DNA of 64,000 bases from Clostridiales bacterium (GCA_022791685.1 JAAVZO010000021.1:118507-182506), one strand, 5' to 3'. Shown: positions 54,436-63,871, numbered from the stretch's first letter. The notes: a model not told the origin generated them from the sequence alone. Numbers and translations: made by a program.

Positions 54436-56598
54436 TCATTTCATGAGACAATAAGCTGCATGGAGATTTTCGATCTCCACGTCGGCTGAGGTACGAACGC
54501 ATTCGCCGTCGAGCGACCATGATATCTCTTCCGCTCCATCAAGACTTTCGAGTCGTCCGCGCGTGAATTTGCCGTACATTACAAGCTTTGATGAGCTTTT
54601 ATTACGGCGCTCAGAATTTTGCAGCGCGCGCAGCTCGAATGCTGCCTCGTTCAATTCTGCTATGCTTTTCGGCATTTTAACAAGTAGATACTCGTGCATT
54701 CCGTCTCCGAGGTCTACCTCTGATGGATCAAGGTGAATAACGCCGCCGATAGATAGAGTATTTGCAAATGCGCCGAACGCGAAATCATCCTCTATGACAG
54801 ATTCTGTATTATCGTTTTGCAGGGTGAGTTTCAGGTGATATGACTTGATGTCGGTGAGGTGCTTTGCGCCCTCTAAAAGATATGCGAAATGTCCAAACAT
54901 ATTTTTCAGCGGTTGCGGAGTGCCATATGACACTTCTGTGAAAGCTCCGAATGAAGCGATATAGTTGAAGATGTGTCCGTTGATACGTCCACAGTCCATT
55001 GCACATGGTGTTGCTCCCATGATAGACCAAGCGGCTTCTATCGGGTCATCAAAAAGCCCGATACTTGCTGCAAAATCGTTAGTTGTACCAGCGGGGATAT
55101 ATCCAACTGGCGGACGTTTATCTTCATCAATAGCGCAGAGTCCGGATACGACTTCATTCAGCGTACCGTCGCCGCCCGCGCATACTACCAAGTCAAAGCA
55201 GCTGCCATTCGATGCGGTATATTGCGCTGCGTCGCCTGCCTTTTGGGTCGGACGGACGAGGCAAGCGTATCCACTTTTTGTAAATATGTTAAGTATTTCC
55301 AAAAGGTCGCTTCTCAGCTTAGGTTTAGCGGTATGTTGATTTATTATTACAAGCGCTTTTTTCTGCATAAATTCCTCCATGACAAACTTTGTCAGTGCGC
55401 ATTCATCATTCGACAGCCGCTCATTTATGACTTCATCGAGCAGCTTTGCAAGTATTCTGCCGATACTCTCAGGCTTAACGCCAAGTGTGATCAGCTTATC
55501 ACCATTTATTTTAAGCTGAGATATTGAAATACATTCATCATTTTCACGTATTTTATGCACTATATCACGATATTTATTCTCCAACCTTCCGCTTTGTGCT
55601 GCCAGCTCGATTATATTTTCTGCGCAGTCGAGCCCGACCTCGCAGCACAAGCGCTTTACAGATGACTTACAGTCGATTTTATCGTGAAGGTGACTGCATA
55701 TTGTGCGTACACGAGTGCAGGTTTTCTTATCAAAGCGGAGGTGCGTAAGCGCCGTAGCTGCTATTTCGGGTGATATTTCGGAAAATAGTGCTGCAAGCTT
55801 GATCGGTGTTGAGGCGGAGGATATAGACACTAATTTCACTGCACGCTCATACTCTGCACAATCTGCAAGCTCTGGGATAATTGTTTCTATTATTTGTCGA
55901 AAGTCAATAAGTATTCGAGCTGTATTTTTGCCGCATAGCAGTTTATCGAGCTCGACGCTTATCCGTTCTCGCGAAATTTTATTGAGCAGCCCACGGAGTG
56001 ATATCGCCGCATTTGCGGTGTCGTCGTCAATGCGAAATCCGAGTACCGATGCAAATCTTAGAGTTCGCAATATTCGCAGTGCGTCCTCAGAAAAGCGGCG
56101 TTCGGGTTTGCCGACACAGCGAACAATGCCGCTGCTAAGGTCATCGCGCCCGCCGAACAGGTCGACAAGTCCGGTTGCCGGCGAATATGCCATTGCGTTT
56201 ATTGTGAAATCCCGCCGCGACAGATCGGCTTCAAGCGAGCTTGTAAACTGCACTGAATCTGGTCGGCGGCAGTCGGTGTATTCACCGTCCACGCGGAATG
56301 TGGTGACTTCGACAGGTTCGCCGTGCGATAAGACCGTTACTGTACCATGCTTCAAACCGGTAGCAATAGCTTTGAACGGTTTTGCGGTATTTTCGGAGAT
56401 AGTGCTATCGAACAGTTTGAAAACCTCGTCTGGATGTGCCGATGTAGTTACGTCCCAGTCGTTCGGATTACGCTCGAGTAGAGTATCGCGTACGCATCCG
56501 CCGACAACATAGGCTTCATGTCCATGTGCGTTCAGCCTATGGATAACGCTCGACGCGCTGTCGGGTATTTGCAGATTTATATCAGCCTTTTGATTCAT
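54436..56598 (-). CDS. cca: Fusion of CCA tRNA nucleotidyltransferase and DagK/YegS-type lipid kinase
   Basis: Residues 1 to about 408 form a complete CCA-adding enzyme, which builds or repairs the CCA end of tRNA. They contain VVGGCVRDTLLERNPNDWDV near 32, RRDFTINAMAYSP near 128 and RRFSEDALRILRTLRFAS near 165. Residues 411-720 form a diacylglycerol-kinase-type catalytic domain starting MQKKALVIINQ, with CAGGDGTLNEVVSGL near 466 and IPAGTTNDFAASIGL near 494. These phosphorylate lipids such as diacylglycerol or undecaprenol. The frame is continuous. At the join, ATG 55368 (Met411) is preceded by GGAGGA five bases away, a complete start signal inside the fused gene, so a free kinase may also be made. 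The start overlaps the previous stop by one base. Confidence 0.88.
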   Translation of the reverse strand: MNQKADINLQIPDSASSVIHRLNAHGHEAYVVGGCVRDTLLERNPNDWDVTTSAHPDEVFKLFDSTISENTAKPFKAIATGLKHGTVTVLSHGEPVEVTTFRVDGEYTDCRRPDSVQFTSSLEADLSRRDFTINAMAYSPATGLVDLFGGRDDLSSGIVRCVGKPERRFSEDALRILRTLRFASVLGFRIDDDTANAAISLRGLLNKISRERISVELDKLLCGKNTARILIDFRQIIETIIPELADCAEYERAVKLVSISSASTPIKLAALFSEISPEIAATALTHLRFDKKTCTRVRTICSHLHDKIDCKSSVKRLCCEVGLDCAENIIELAAQSGRLENKYRDIVHKIRENDECISISQLKINGDKLITLGVKPESIGRILAKLLDEVINERLSNDECALTKFVMEEFMQKKALVIINQHTAKPKLRSDLLEILNIFTKSGYACLVRPTQKAGDAAQYTASNGSCFDLVVCAGGDGTLNEVVSGLCAIDEDKRPPVGYIPAGTTNDFAASIGLFDDPIEAAWSIMGATPCAMDCGRINGHIFNYIASFGAFTEVSYGTPQPLKNMFGHFAYLLEGAKHLTDIKSYHLKLTLQNDNTESVIEDDFAFGAFANTLSIGGVIHLDPSEVDLGDGMHEYLLVKMPKSIAELNEAAFELRALQNSERRNKSSSKLVMYGKFTRGRLESLDGAEEISWSLDGECVRTSADVEIENLHAAYCLMK

Positions 56599-57956
56599 TA
56601 TACCTTTGCCGGCTCGCGCTTGTAGCTGTTCTGTGTGCTATCGGCTTTCGTCGGCTGTTTTGACGCGAGCTGTTCGCGTGCAACGGAGAGCATAAGTTTG
56701 ATACGGTTTTCCTGATTGACTCGTGTTGCTCCCGGGTCGTAGTCGATAGGTACGATGTTAGCTTCAGGGTGAAGTTCGCGCAGACGACGTATCATACCCT
56801 TGCCGACGATGTGGTTCGGTAAGCATCCAAATGGCTGGGCACAGACGATATTTCCGTATCCGTTCTCGATTAATTCGAGCATTTCAGCAGTCAGCAGCCA
56901 GCCCTCGCCCATCTTGCTTCCGTATCCTACGATTCCATCGACCAGCTTTTTTAGATGTGCATACGATGTCGGTGCTTTGAACACGCCCTGCTCGTTTATT
57001 ATGTCGATGATGAATTCTTCCATACCCGACAGATAATTGAACAGTACTGTCGCAATACCTTTCTTGAGTCCGCTTCCGCCGTACAGCTTTACGTCCTCAA
57101 TGCGGTTGTCTGTCTTGAAGAGAATGAAGCTCATCAGTCCGGGAACCATTACCTCACAGCCCTCGGACGCTAAAAATTCTTCAAGGTGATTATTTGCAAG
57201 AGCGGCAAACTTTACGTATATCTCGCCGACGATTCCCACTTTTACGCGTTCGACGCTGCGGTCGACTGGAACTGCGGCGTAATCCGCGGCTATCTTTTCC
57301 ATATACGAACGCATTACACGCTTTGCGAATCCGCGGCCGGCGGCAAATTCATCGGTGAGTTGATTTACCCACTGTGTGGTAACTTTATCTGCTGCACCTT
57401 TGACCGTTTCATACGGGCGCACCTGATTGGCGAGCAACATCATCATGTCGCCGTATGCCATAGCTGCTACCAGTTTGCGAATAAGTCCAAGTGTCCAATG
57501 GAAGCCGCTGTTCTTCTCGAGTCCGGAGAGGTTGAGCGAAATGACTGGTATGTATCCGAGGTCCGCCTTTTTCAATGCTTTTCGCAGCAGATGAATGTAG
57601 TTCGACGCACGGCAGCCGCCTCCGGTCTGAGTTATCATAAGTGCGGTTTTAGACAGATCATATTTACCGCTTTTCAGAGCGTCTATCATCTGTCCAATGA
57701 CCAGCAGAGCCGGATAGCAGGTATCGTTGTGTACATATTTCAGTCCGGTTTCGACTACCGCACGGCTGTCATTAGTTAGAAGCTCCATTTTGTAGCCGTA
57801 GCTGCGGAATACATTGCGTAGCAGCAGGAACTGGATCTCAAGCATATTTGGGATGAGAATGGTATAATCCTTCTTCATCTCCTTTGTGAATTCTACGCGC
57901 TCTACCGGATCAAATCCAGTTTCGCACGAGCCACAATTATTGCAATTATGTTCCAT
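56598..57956 (-). CDS. 2-hydroxyacyl-CoA dehydratase-family protein (C-terminal part of the large activase-type family)
   Basis: The 452-residue protein starts with CNNCGSCETGFDP, a Cys-rich segment that may hold an Fe-S cluster. It then has FTKEMKKDYTILIPNMLEIQ near 22, KYVHNDTCYPALLVIGQMID near 77 and TQTGGGCRASNYIHLLRKAL near 112. This is the C-terminal third of the roughly 1400-residue activase/dehydratase-like proteins common in Clostridia. Here it is a separate gene, and the N-terminal two thirds are at 59733-62666. A GH31 gene lies between them. It overlaps the cca fusion start by one base. Substrate unknown. Confidence 0.85.
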   Translation of the reverse strand: MEHNCNNCGSCETGFDPVERVEFTKEMKKDYTILIPNMLEIQFLLLRNVFRSYGYKMELLTNDSRAVVETGLKYVHNDTCYPALLVIGQMIDALKSGKYDLSKTALMITQTGGGCRASNYIHLLRKALKKADLGYIPVISLNLSGLEKNSGFHWTLGLIRKLVAAMAYGDMMMLLANQVRPYETVKGAADKVTTQWVNQLTDEFAAGRGFAKRVMRSYMEKIAADYAAVPVDRSVERVKVGIVGEIYVKFAALANNHLEEFLASEGCEVMVPGLMSFILFKTDNRIEDVKLYGGSGLKKGIATVLFNYLSGMEEFIIDIINEQGVFKAPTSYAHLKKLVDGIVGYGSKMGEGWLLTAEMLELIENGYGNIVCAQPFGCLPNHIVGKGMIRRLRELHPEANIVPIDYDPGATRVNQENRIKLMLSVAREQLASKQPTKADSTQNSYKREPAKV

Positions 57957-57979
57957 TATTGTATAAATTTCCTTTCATA

Positions 57980-59701
57980 TCAAGAACGCCCAATCATTTT
58001 ATATACCGGTATACCAGCTGTCTTTACTGTAAATCTCCCCGATTCTACAGGCTCGCCAGTGAAGTAATCACACCATTTTGCGCTGGTCGGAAGGTATACC
58101 TCACGTTCATCGCCTTTATTAGCAGCTATCGGCGCTACAAGTAGGTCGCCGCAGAACATATACTCATCGTCTATGTTGTAGGTTTCTGCGTCATCGGTGA
58201 AGTCCATAACCAGTGCGCGTACTGGTGGCTTTCCGGTGGAGTGGTATTCATCGAATGCCGACTTTAACATCGGTACGAGCTTTTCTCGCAGCTCGAGCAG
58301 CTCGCGGACATCATCCTCGCAGTCGAGTTCAGCCCACGGCACACGCTCGCAGTACCACGCATTTATCAGGCACTGCACACTGAATACTGTAGATTGCAGA
58401 CGGCGGATCAGCTCGTTCTTGTCCTTTGCATGGCGAACTTCAGGAGTCCAGAGCACGCCGGAGAAGGACGACTGCGCAACTCCGCGTATGAAGTCACTGT
58501 GGTCGTAGAGGTCGCTGTAAAGCACGAATGGATAGTTTGCGGCGAGCGCTCCAATGTTTCTCACCTCGGAGAGAGTCGGCTTATTGTCGAGTGCGTCCAT
58601 TATCGCTTGACAATAGAGCGTACCAAACAGGGAATGATACTGCTCACCGTCAAGTCCGGACGGGAATTCAGAGGTGAGCGGGAAGCTCCAGCTTCCGGTG
58701 AGGTCACTCGAATCGCACTCGTCGAGCTTGAAACCATCAATACCTTTCGAGGTGAGCAATTCACGATGATAATCGGCGAATATGCGCTTAGCTTCTGGGT
58801 CTGCAAAGTCCGGAACCACGCCGCCCCATACCATGTAATCGCCGCTGTGAGGCTTGAGCGCTTCATGTATCGGTGAAGTTGGGTGACAGAAAGCGTGCTC
58901 CCATAAATTGAGGTGGAAGCCGTCGGCGGTCAGCTCGTCTATCATCTTCTGCGGGTCTGGATAGCGTTCACTCCAAATGTATGAGCATGAATATGTGTTG
59001 GTCTGCCAGCCGGGTTCAAGTCCGAGAATATCGCAGGGTATCTTATTATCGCGGAAGTATTTCGCCATATTCATAACTTCATCCTGCGTATATTTGCCAT
59101 AGCAGCGATAGAGTACGCCGAGTCCCCACTCCGGAACTTCGCAGCCGCCGCCTGAGAGCATATTGTACTGCGATACGATATCGGTTATTGTGTCGCCTTC
59201 TATAACGTAAACGTCTACTCCTTCAGCTGCTGGAATGAGCACGCTCATTACCGCGCTGCTGTCATTTCTGACTGCGTACAGCTCGTCGGTAGTTTCCATT
59301 ACCTCTGATTCGGTGTTCGATACCGCTTTAACTGCGCCGTTATTCTTTTTCTTGCCGCAGTATACTTCGATATATCTCGCGGTATCAAAATACATACCGT
59401 AGCCCTTGTTTGTAACAAAGAAGGGTACGGGTGCATGGCTGTCTCCGGTATTGGCTACCGGGTCGGCGTTGACGGCGAGCTTGAGCTTTCTTCCGCGGTG
59501 GTTGAACTGTTTAAGTTGTAGTCCGAAGCCGTATATCTGCGCGTCATCCTCGATTGGAAATTCGATCAGGAATCCGCGTGCTGTCTGCTTTGCTGTAAAG
59601 CGTGCAGCCGGATAGGCGATGTTGGTTTCGTTATATGTGAAGCCCTTGCAAAATACAGAGGGTACGAGCTTTTCAGGAGTGCCAAATGTGAATCTTTTCA
59701 T
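57980..59701 (-). CDS. GH31 family glycoside hydrolase (alpha-glucosidase-like)
   Basis: The 573-residue protein has a N-terminal beta-sandwich (IYGFGLQLKQFNHRG near residue 81) and a catalytic barrel with PEWGLGVLYRCYGKYTQDEV near 200. The probable nucleophile Asp is in IDGFKLDECDSS near 325, and a later acid/base region is VLYSDLYDHSDFIRGVAQSS near 395. No signal peptide is visible, so it should act in the cytoplasm on imported alpha-glycosides. Its specificity is not predictable. It interrupts two genes that belong together functionally, separated from each by only 23-31 bases. Confidence 0.86.
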   Translation of the reverse strand: MKRFTFGTPEKLVPSVFCKGFTYNETNIAYPAARFTAKQTARGFLIEFPIEDDAQIYGFGLQLKQFNHRGRKLKLAVNADPVANTGDSHAPVPFFVTNKGYGMYFDTARYIEVYCGKKKNNGAVKAVSNTESEVMETTDELYAVRNDSSAVMSVLIPAAEGVDVYVIEGDTITDIVSQYNMLSGGGCEVPEWGLGVLYRCYGKYTQDEVMNMAKYFRDNKIPCDILGLEPGWQTNTYSCSYIWSERYPDPQKMIDELTADGFHLNLWEHAFCHPTSPIHEALKPHSGDYMVWGGVVPDFADPEAKRIFADYHRELLTSKGIDGFKLDECDSSDLTGSWSFPLTSEFPSGLDGEQYHSLFGTLYCQAIMDALDNKPTLSEVRNIGALAANYPFVLYSDLYDHSDFIRGVAQSSFSGVLWTPEVRHAKDKNELIRRLQSTVFSVQCLINAWYCERVPWAELDCEDDVRELLELREKLVPMLKSAFDEYHSTGKPPVRALVMDFTDDAETYNIDDEYMFCGDLLVAPIAANKGDEREVYLPTSAKWCDYFTGEPVESGRFTVKTAGIPVYKMIGRS

Positions 59702-59732
59702 TGTGTTATGATTCCTTCCTGTTGATTATTTG

Positions 59733-62666
59733 TTACTTTCCGCTTTCACGCTGTTTAGCTTCACAGGCGGAGAACAGGCTGCGAAGTCTTATCTTCACTG
59801 CGCCAAGGTTGGTTATCTCATCTATCTTTATCTGCGTGTATATCTTACCTTCGCGTTCGAGTATCTCGCGGACTTCATCAGTCGTTATCGCATCAACACC
59901 GCATCCAAATGATACGAGTTGTACGAGGTTCATGTCGTCCTGACCGGCGATGTACTTAGCTGCCGCGTACAGGCGCGAGTGGTATGTCCACTGGTTGAGC
60001 ACCGCGACCTTGAATTTCTCGACGTGATGGCTCACCGCGTCCTCTGTTACGACTACCGCGCCGCATTCGCAGACGAGTCGGTCGATTCCGTGGTTTATCT
60101 CAGGGTCGACGTGATACGGACGACCGGCAAGCACGATGATCGGCATTTTCTTTTCCCGGGCAATTTTTATATATTCCTCGCCCTTTGTGCGAACCTTAAT
60201 AAGGAAATTGTCGCGCTCGGCATATGCTGCTTCGGTTGCAGCCTTGACCGCAGTCTTGTCAAGCCCTTTGAAGTATTTAGACAGTATTTCATATATCTTG
60301 ACCGCGAAATCCTTCGGACGGTGAACTCCGATGTAGTCGCGGATGAATGTAATTTTATGGTCGGCGATATCAGGCACGTTCGCGCCGATGACCTCTGGAT
60401 AATATGCGACGACTGGGCAGTTGTAGTGATTGTCTCCGAGCTTCTCGTCAAAGTTGTAGGTCATGCAGGGATAGAATATCGCGTCGACATTTGATTTGAG
60501 CAATGCTTCGATGTGGCCGTGTATAAGCTTTGCCGGGAAGCATACCGTGTCAGAAGGAATGGTCTGCTGACCGGAGATGTAAAGCTTGCGGTCGCTGCGC
60601 GGAGATACCACTACTTCGAATCCAAGCTTTGTAAAGAATGCGTGCCAGAATGGGAGCATTTCGTACATATTGAGTCCCATTGGCAGTCCGATACGCGCAC
60701 GCGGCTTTTCGGGTTTGGTGTTGTATTCGTTGAGCAGTGAAAGCTTGTATTCGTATAAGTCGTAGTGTTCGCTCGAGCCGCCCTTTAATGTCGGACGCTC
60801 GCAGCGGTTGCCGCCGATAAATTTACGTCCACCGTCGAAGGTATTGACGGTCAGGCGGCAGTGGTTTTCGCAGATACCACAGGTGACGACCTTTACGTCG
60901 TGCTTGAAATCTGCGAGCTTTTCAGCGTCGAGCAGAGTTGACTCACCCTTTGCGCAGTCCATTGAGTATATCGCAGCGCCGTATGCACCCATTAGTCCGG
61001 CTATATTCGGGCGAACTACATTGCGTCCGATCTCCTGCTCGAATGCACGGAGTACCGCGTCATTAAGGAATGTACCGCCCTGTACGACGATATGCTCGCC
61101 GAGCGAATCGGCGCTTGCAGCACGAATGACCTTGTAGAGTGCGTTCTTGACTACCGAAATCGAAAGTCCGGCGGAGATATTGTCGATAGTCGCGCCGTCT
61201 TTCTGAGCCTGCTTGACCGACGAGTTCATGAATACCGTGCAGCGTGAACCGAGGTCGACCGGAGCCTTTGCGAGCAAGCCTTCCTTGGCAAATTCGGCGA
61301 TATCCTGTCCAAGCGCACCGGCGAAGGTTTGCAGGAACGAGCCGCAGCCCGACGAGCAGGCTTCGTTGAGGAATATATTATCAATCGCGCCGTTGCGTAT
61401 CTTGAAGCACTTGATGTCTTGTCCGCCGATGTCGATGATGAAGTCGACCGCGGGCATGAATTTTTTTGCGGCAAAGAAGTGCGCCATGGTTTCGACGAGA
61501 CCGAAGTCGACCGCGAATGCGTTCTTTACTATTTCCTCGCCATAGCCGGTAACGGCGGATGAAGCGATCTTGATATCCGGATATTTTTTATAAAAATCGG
61601 TCAGGAATTCGCGGATTATCGGCACTGGATTTCCGCTGTTCGGACGGTAGAGCGAGCAGAGAATATCGCGGTTTTCGTTCATTACTACCGCTTTGACTGT
61701 GGTCGAGCCCGCGTCGATACCTATGTATGCTTTGCCTTTGTAGCTTTCCGGCGACGCGTATTCTACCTTGTCGGCAGCGTGGCGTGCGGCGAATTCGTCG
61801 TATTCGGATTGTGAGGTAAAAAGCGGCGGGCAGGCGAGGTACTTACCCTCAGTGCGATATCCCGAAATGCGCTCGATGCTTTCAGATAAAGTAGCGGTAT
61901 TTTTTCCGATATCTGAGCCGAATGCAGCGCCCATTGCAACGAAATACAGCGAATTGTCAGGGCAGATTCCGGTTAGCTTCAGCGATTTGTCGAATGCTGA
62001 GCGAAGGCCGTCCATGAATGTAAGCGGACCGCCGAGGTATACGACCTTTCCCGAAATCGGGCGACCCTGAGCAAGTCCGGCTATAGTCTGGTTCACAACT
62101 GCGTTGAAGATACTTGCAGAGATGTCCTCCTTGCGCGCGCCCTGATTGATGAGCGGCTGGATGTCGCTTTTTGCGAATACTCCGCAGCGGGAGGCTATTG
62201 TGTATATTTTTTCACAGCCGTGCGACAGCTCGTTGAGGTCGTCCGGAGTGACTGCGAGCAGCGTTGCCATCTGGTCGATAAATGCGCCCGTACCGCCGGC
62301 ACACGAGCCATTCATGCGCACCTCCATCGTGCCGTCGAGGTAGAGGATCTTAGCGTCCTCGCCGCCAAGCTCGATCACAACGTCCGCGTCCGGGATAAGC
62401 GATTTTACCGCGAGACGAGTTGCGTATACCTCCTGTACGAATCCGATATTGCAGGCTTCTGCCATGCCCATTCCGGCAGAACCGGAGACAGAAAGTACAG
62501 CGTCGCCAGCGCCTTTTATTTCGCTTTGCAGCTGCTTCAAAAGCTCGATCGTGCTTTCGGTGATTTGTGCGAAATGACGCTTATATGATTTGTATATGAT
62601 TTTATTATCGTCGTCGAGCACGACGCATTTTAGTGTTGTTGAGCCGACATCAAGTCCTATTTTCAT
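59733..62666 (-). CDS. 2-hydroxyacyl-CoA dehydratase activase-type protein (two BcrAD/BadFG domains plus DUF2229)
   Basis: The 977-residue protein has two ASKHA ATPase domains. The first starts MKIGLDVGSTTLKCVVLDDD with cluster Cys in NGSCAGGTGAFIDQ and ASRCGVFAKSDIQ. The second starts near 315 (YIGIDAGSTTVKAVVMNEN) with EACSSGCGSFLQTFAG and GSRCTVFMNSSVKQ. A Cys-rich linker follows near 594 (CGICENHC, GGNRCERP) and a DUF2229 domain near 645-880. Archetypal HgdC-type activases use ATP to reduce a dehydratase. The usual large form continues into the domain encoded at 56598-57956, so here the protein is split. It is the first gene of the minus-strand four-gene unit. Confidence 0.9.
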   Translation of the reverse strand: MKIGLDVGSTTLKCVVLDDDNKIIYKSYKRHFAQITESTIELLKQLQSEIKGAGDAVLSVSGSAGMGMAEACNIGFVQEVYATRLAVKSLIPDADVVIELGGEDAKILYLDGTMEVRMNGSCAGGTGAFIDQMATLLAVTPDDLNELSHGCEKIYTIASRCGVFAKSDIQPLINQGARKEDISASIFNAVVNQTIAGLAQGRPISGKVVYLGGPLTFMDGLRSAFDKSLKLTGICPDNSLYFVAMGAAFGSDIGKNTATLSESIERISGYRTEGKYLACPPLFTSQSEYDEFAARHAADKVEYASPESYKGKAYIGIDAGSTTVKAVVMNENRDILCSLYRPNSGNPVPIIREFLTDFYKKYPDIKIASSAVTGYGEEIVKNAFAVDFGLVETMAHFFAAKKFMPAVDFIIDIGGQDIKCFKIRNGAIDNIFLNEACSSGCGSFLQTFAGALGQDIAEFAKEGLLAKAPVDLGSRCTVFMNSSVKQAQKDGATIDNISAGLSISVVKNALYKVIRAASADSLGEHIVVQGGTFLNDAVLRAFEQEIGRNVVRPNIAGLMGAYGAAIYSMDCAKGESTLLDAEKLADFKHDVKVVTCGICENHCRLTVNTFDGGRKFIGGNRCERPTLKGGSSEHYDLYEYKLSLLNEYNTKPEKPRARIGLPMGLNMYEMLPFWHAFFTKLGFEVVVSPRSDRKLYISGQQTIPSDTVCFPAKLIHGHIEALLKSNVDAIFYPCMTYNFDEKLGDNHYNCPVVAYYPEVIGANVPDIADHKITFIRDYIGVHRPKDFAVKIYEILSKYFKGLDKTAVKAATEAAYAERDNFLIKVRTKGEEYIKIAREKKMPIIVLAGRPYHVDPEINHGIDRLVCECGAVVVTEDAVSHHVEKFKVAVLNQWTYHSRLYAAAKYIAGQDDMNLVQLVSFGCGVDAITTDEVREILEREGKIYTQIKIDEITNLGAVKIRLRSLFSACEAKQRESGK

Positions 62667-62799
62667 TGATACCCCATCCTTTTTAGAACGCTTTTACTGC
62701 CGATATAGCTCGGCACAAATATATATATGTTTACTAAACTAATAATTGCTATTTTAGAAGCTAAATGTGCAGTGTATAAAAACAAGTGCGTACCTTAAT

Positions 62800-62828
62800 A
62801 TTATATCACAGGGCAAATTTTTGTGCAA
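62800..62828 (-). promoter_or_regulatory. Promoter of the activase operon
   Basis: On the minus strand TTGCAC (62823-62828) and TATAAT (62800-62805) are 17 bases apart, giving a leader of about 125 bases before the activase ATG at 62666. Confidence 0.75.
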
Positions 62829-62870
62829 TGAATATAGTGTTAATTTATAAATTTTTTTGAATAAACATTT

Positions 62871-63218
62871 TTACTTTTCCGGTGAAATCACCCGAACTGG
62901 CACGTTTCGGTTGCGGCATTTAGTTATCACGGACGCAGTTCTGCGCGACTCTCCGTCCCAGAATGCAAGCACGAGGTCGGCTTCGGCGATGATCTCGTCA
63001 TTGCGGCGATGTGGTGCGCCGCGACCATATCGGCGGTAGTCGGGAAGAAATTCGATGATCTCGATCCCATTAGCGAGAGCCCAGTCGCGTGCGCAGGAGT
63101 CGATACCCTTAGCGCCGCCGGAGACGATAGCAGTGGTTTCTGGTGGGAGGAAGTCGGCGAGCGTGCCGCCGAAGTCGGATAGATTGAGTTTGCGTGAGCC
63201 AATTACAGCTACTTTCAT
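62871..63218 (-). CDS. SLOG-family (DUF2493-type) protein
   Basis: The 115-residue protein begins MKVAVIGSRKLNLSDFGGTL and has IVSGGAKGIDSCARDWALAN near residue 31, then ADLVLAFWDGES near 80. These are the SLOG nucleotide-binding motifs (GSR, SGGAxGxD, DGxS). SLOG proteins sense or process nucleotide signals; some act in anti-phage or stress responses, but no partner gene is adjacent here. AGAGGT precedes the ATG. It is a single gene. Confidence 0.85.
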   Translation of the reverse strand: MKVAVIGSRKLNLSDFGGTLADFLPPETTAIVSGGAKGIDSCARDWALANGIEIIEFLPDYRRYGRGAPHRRNDEIIAEADLVLAFWDGESRRTASVITKCRNRNVPVRVISPEK

Positions 63219-63537
63219 TTTGTTTTACCTCTTGTGTTAGATATATTTTAATTCTGAAATAGATATATTTTATAGTCATTTATAACATTATAACACAAAA
63301 TAGATGTATAATTAGATAAAGTATAAATAATGATTTTATAATAATTTCAATGTGAAATCCTTTATAAATTAAAGTTATTTATATATAAACTTTAGTGCAT
63401 TCAAATTAAGTTGAATTAAGTCTATTTAAGTTAGATTAAGTATATTTTTAATTCATTTTAAGTAATTTCATACACTAAGTCAGAAAAATATGTATAATAT
63501 ATAATATATATTTAATTGTCGAGGTAAAACTAAAGAT
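63219..63537. promoter_or_regulatory. AT-rich region with 10-base-phased TTAAGT repeats
   Basis: The 319-base gap has no gene. TTAAG occurs at 63406, 63416, 63426 and 63436, an exact ten-base period (helically phased). Two further looser copies lie at 63458 (TTAAGT) and 63475 (CTAAGT). The array ends about 60-100 bases before an RHH regulator gene, and TATAAT-like sequence near 63490 could be its promoter. The layout resembles an operator array for an autoregulated RHH protein. Confidence 0.5.
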
Positions 63538-63720
63538 ATGAAAAATTTAACAGTAAGATTAGATAACGAAATGCTTGATAAATTACATTATATTGCAGAT
63601 TATGAAGGACGTTCTGCCAATGGGCAGGCATATGTTTTGATTAGGCAATGTATCGAAAACTTTGAAAAACAGCAAGGCGAGATTCCGATTAGCAAACGAA
63701 AAGGTTCAGCAGAAAAATAA
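63538..63720 (+). CDS. Ribbon-helix-helix (Arc-like) DNA-binding protein
   Basis: The 60-residue protein starts MKNLTVRLDNEMLDKLHYIA, then has DYEGRSANGQAYVLIRQCIE and a basic tail (SKRKGSAEK). It shares length, strand-helix-helix layout and several positions with the RHH protein at 39869-40081. GAGGTAAAAC precedes the ATG. The phased TTAAGT repeats upstream are a likely binding site. The toxin-antitoxin module copy B begins within a few bases of its stop, so it may affect that module. Confidence 0.8.
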   Translation: MKNLTVRLDNEMLDKLHYIADYEGRSANGQAYVLIRQCIENFEKQQGEIPISKRKGSAEK

Positions 63721-63758
63721 AAAAATCGCGTGTAGGTCTTGACAAAACTACACGCGAT
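63718..63758 (-). terminator. Terminator of toxin mRNA B (contains antitoxin promoter)
   Basis: On the minus strand ATCGCGTGTAG (63748-63758) and CTACACGCGAT (63725-63735) pair perfectly over 11 bases, then a T run follows (63718-63724). The loop holds TTGACA of the antitoxin promoter. Compared with copy A, both arms changed together and pairing is kept. Confidence 0.82.
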
Positions 63759-63768
63759 ATGCTATAAT
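63739..63768 (+). promoter_or_regulatory. Antitoxin RNA promoter, copy B
   Basis: TTGACA (63739-63744) and TATAAT (63763-63768) are 18 bases apart; both perfect. The start is predicted near 63775. Confidence 0.87.
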
Positions 63769-63774
63769 ATATGC

Positions 63775-63867
63775 AAGGCGATTGCCATTGCCGTGGCGGT
63801 CGTTCCTGAATGAAATTTGGAAATGAAGGAAACGCCGCTTCTACCGCATAGGAGCGGTTATTTCTTT
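63775..63867 (+). ncRNA. Antisense RNA antitoxin, copy B
   Basis: The RNA of about 90 nt ends at the terminator CCGCTTCTA (63835-63843) / TAGGAGCGG (63849-63857) then TTATTTCTTT. It shares with copy A the 5' stem (GCGATTGCCA with TGGCGGTCGT) and most of its sequence. It is antisense to the 3' part of the toxin mRNA. Confidence 0.82.
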
Positions 63868-63871
63868 ATGA

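Noticed and set aside
63406..63440. CRISPR array for the phased TTAAG repeats
   Set aside because: Repeat units are only five or six bases with a ten-base period; no spacer-repeat structure. No CRISPR array is seen elsewhere in the window.
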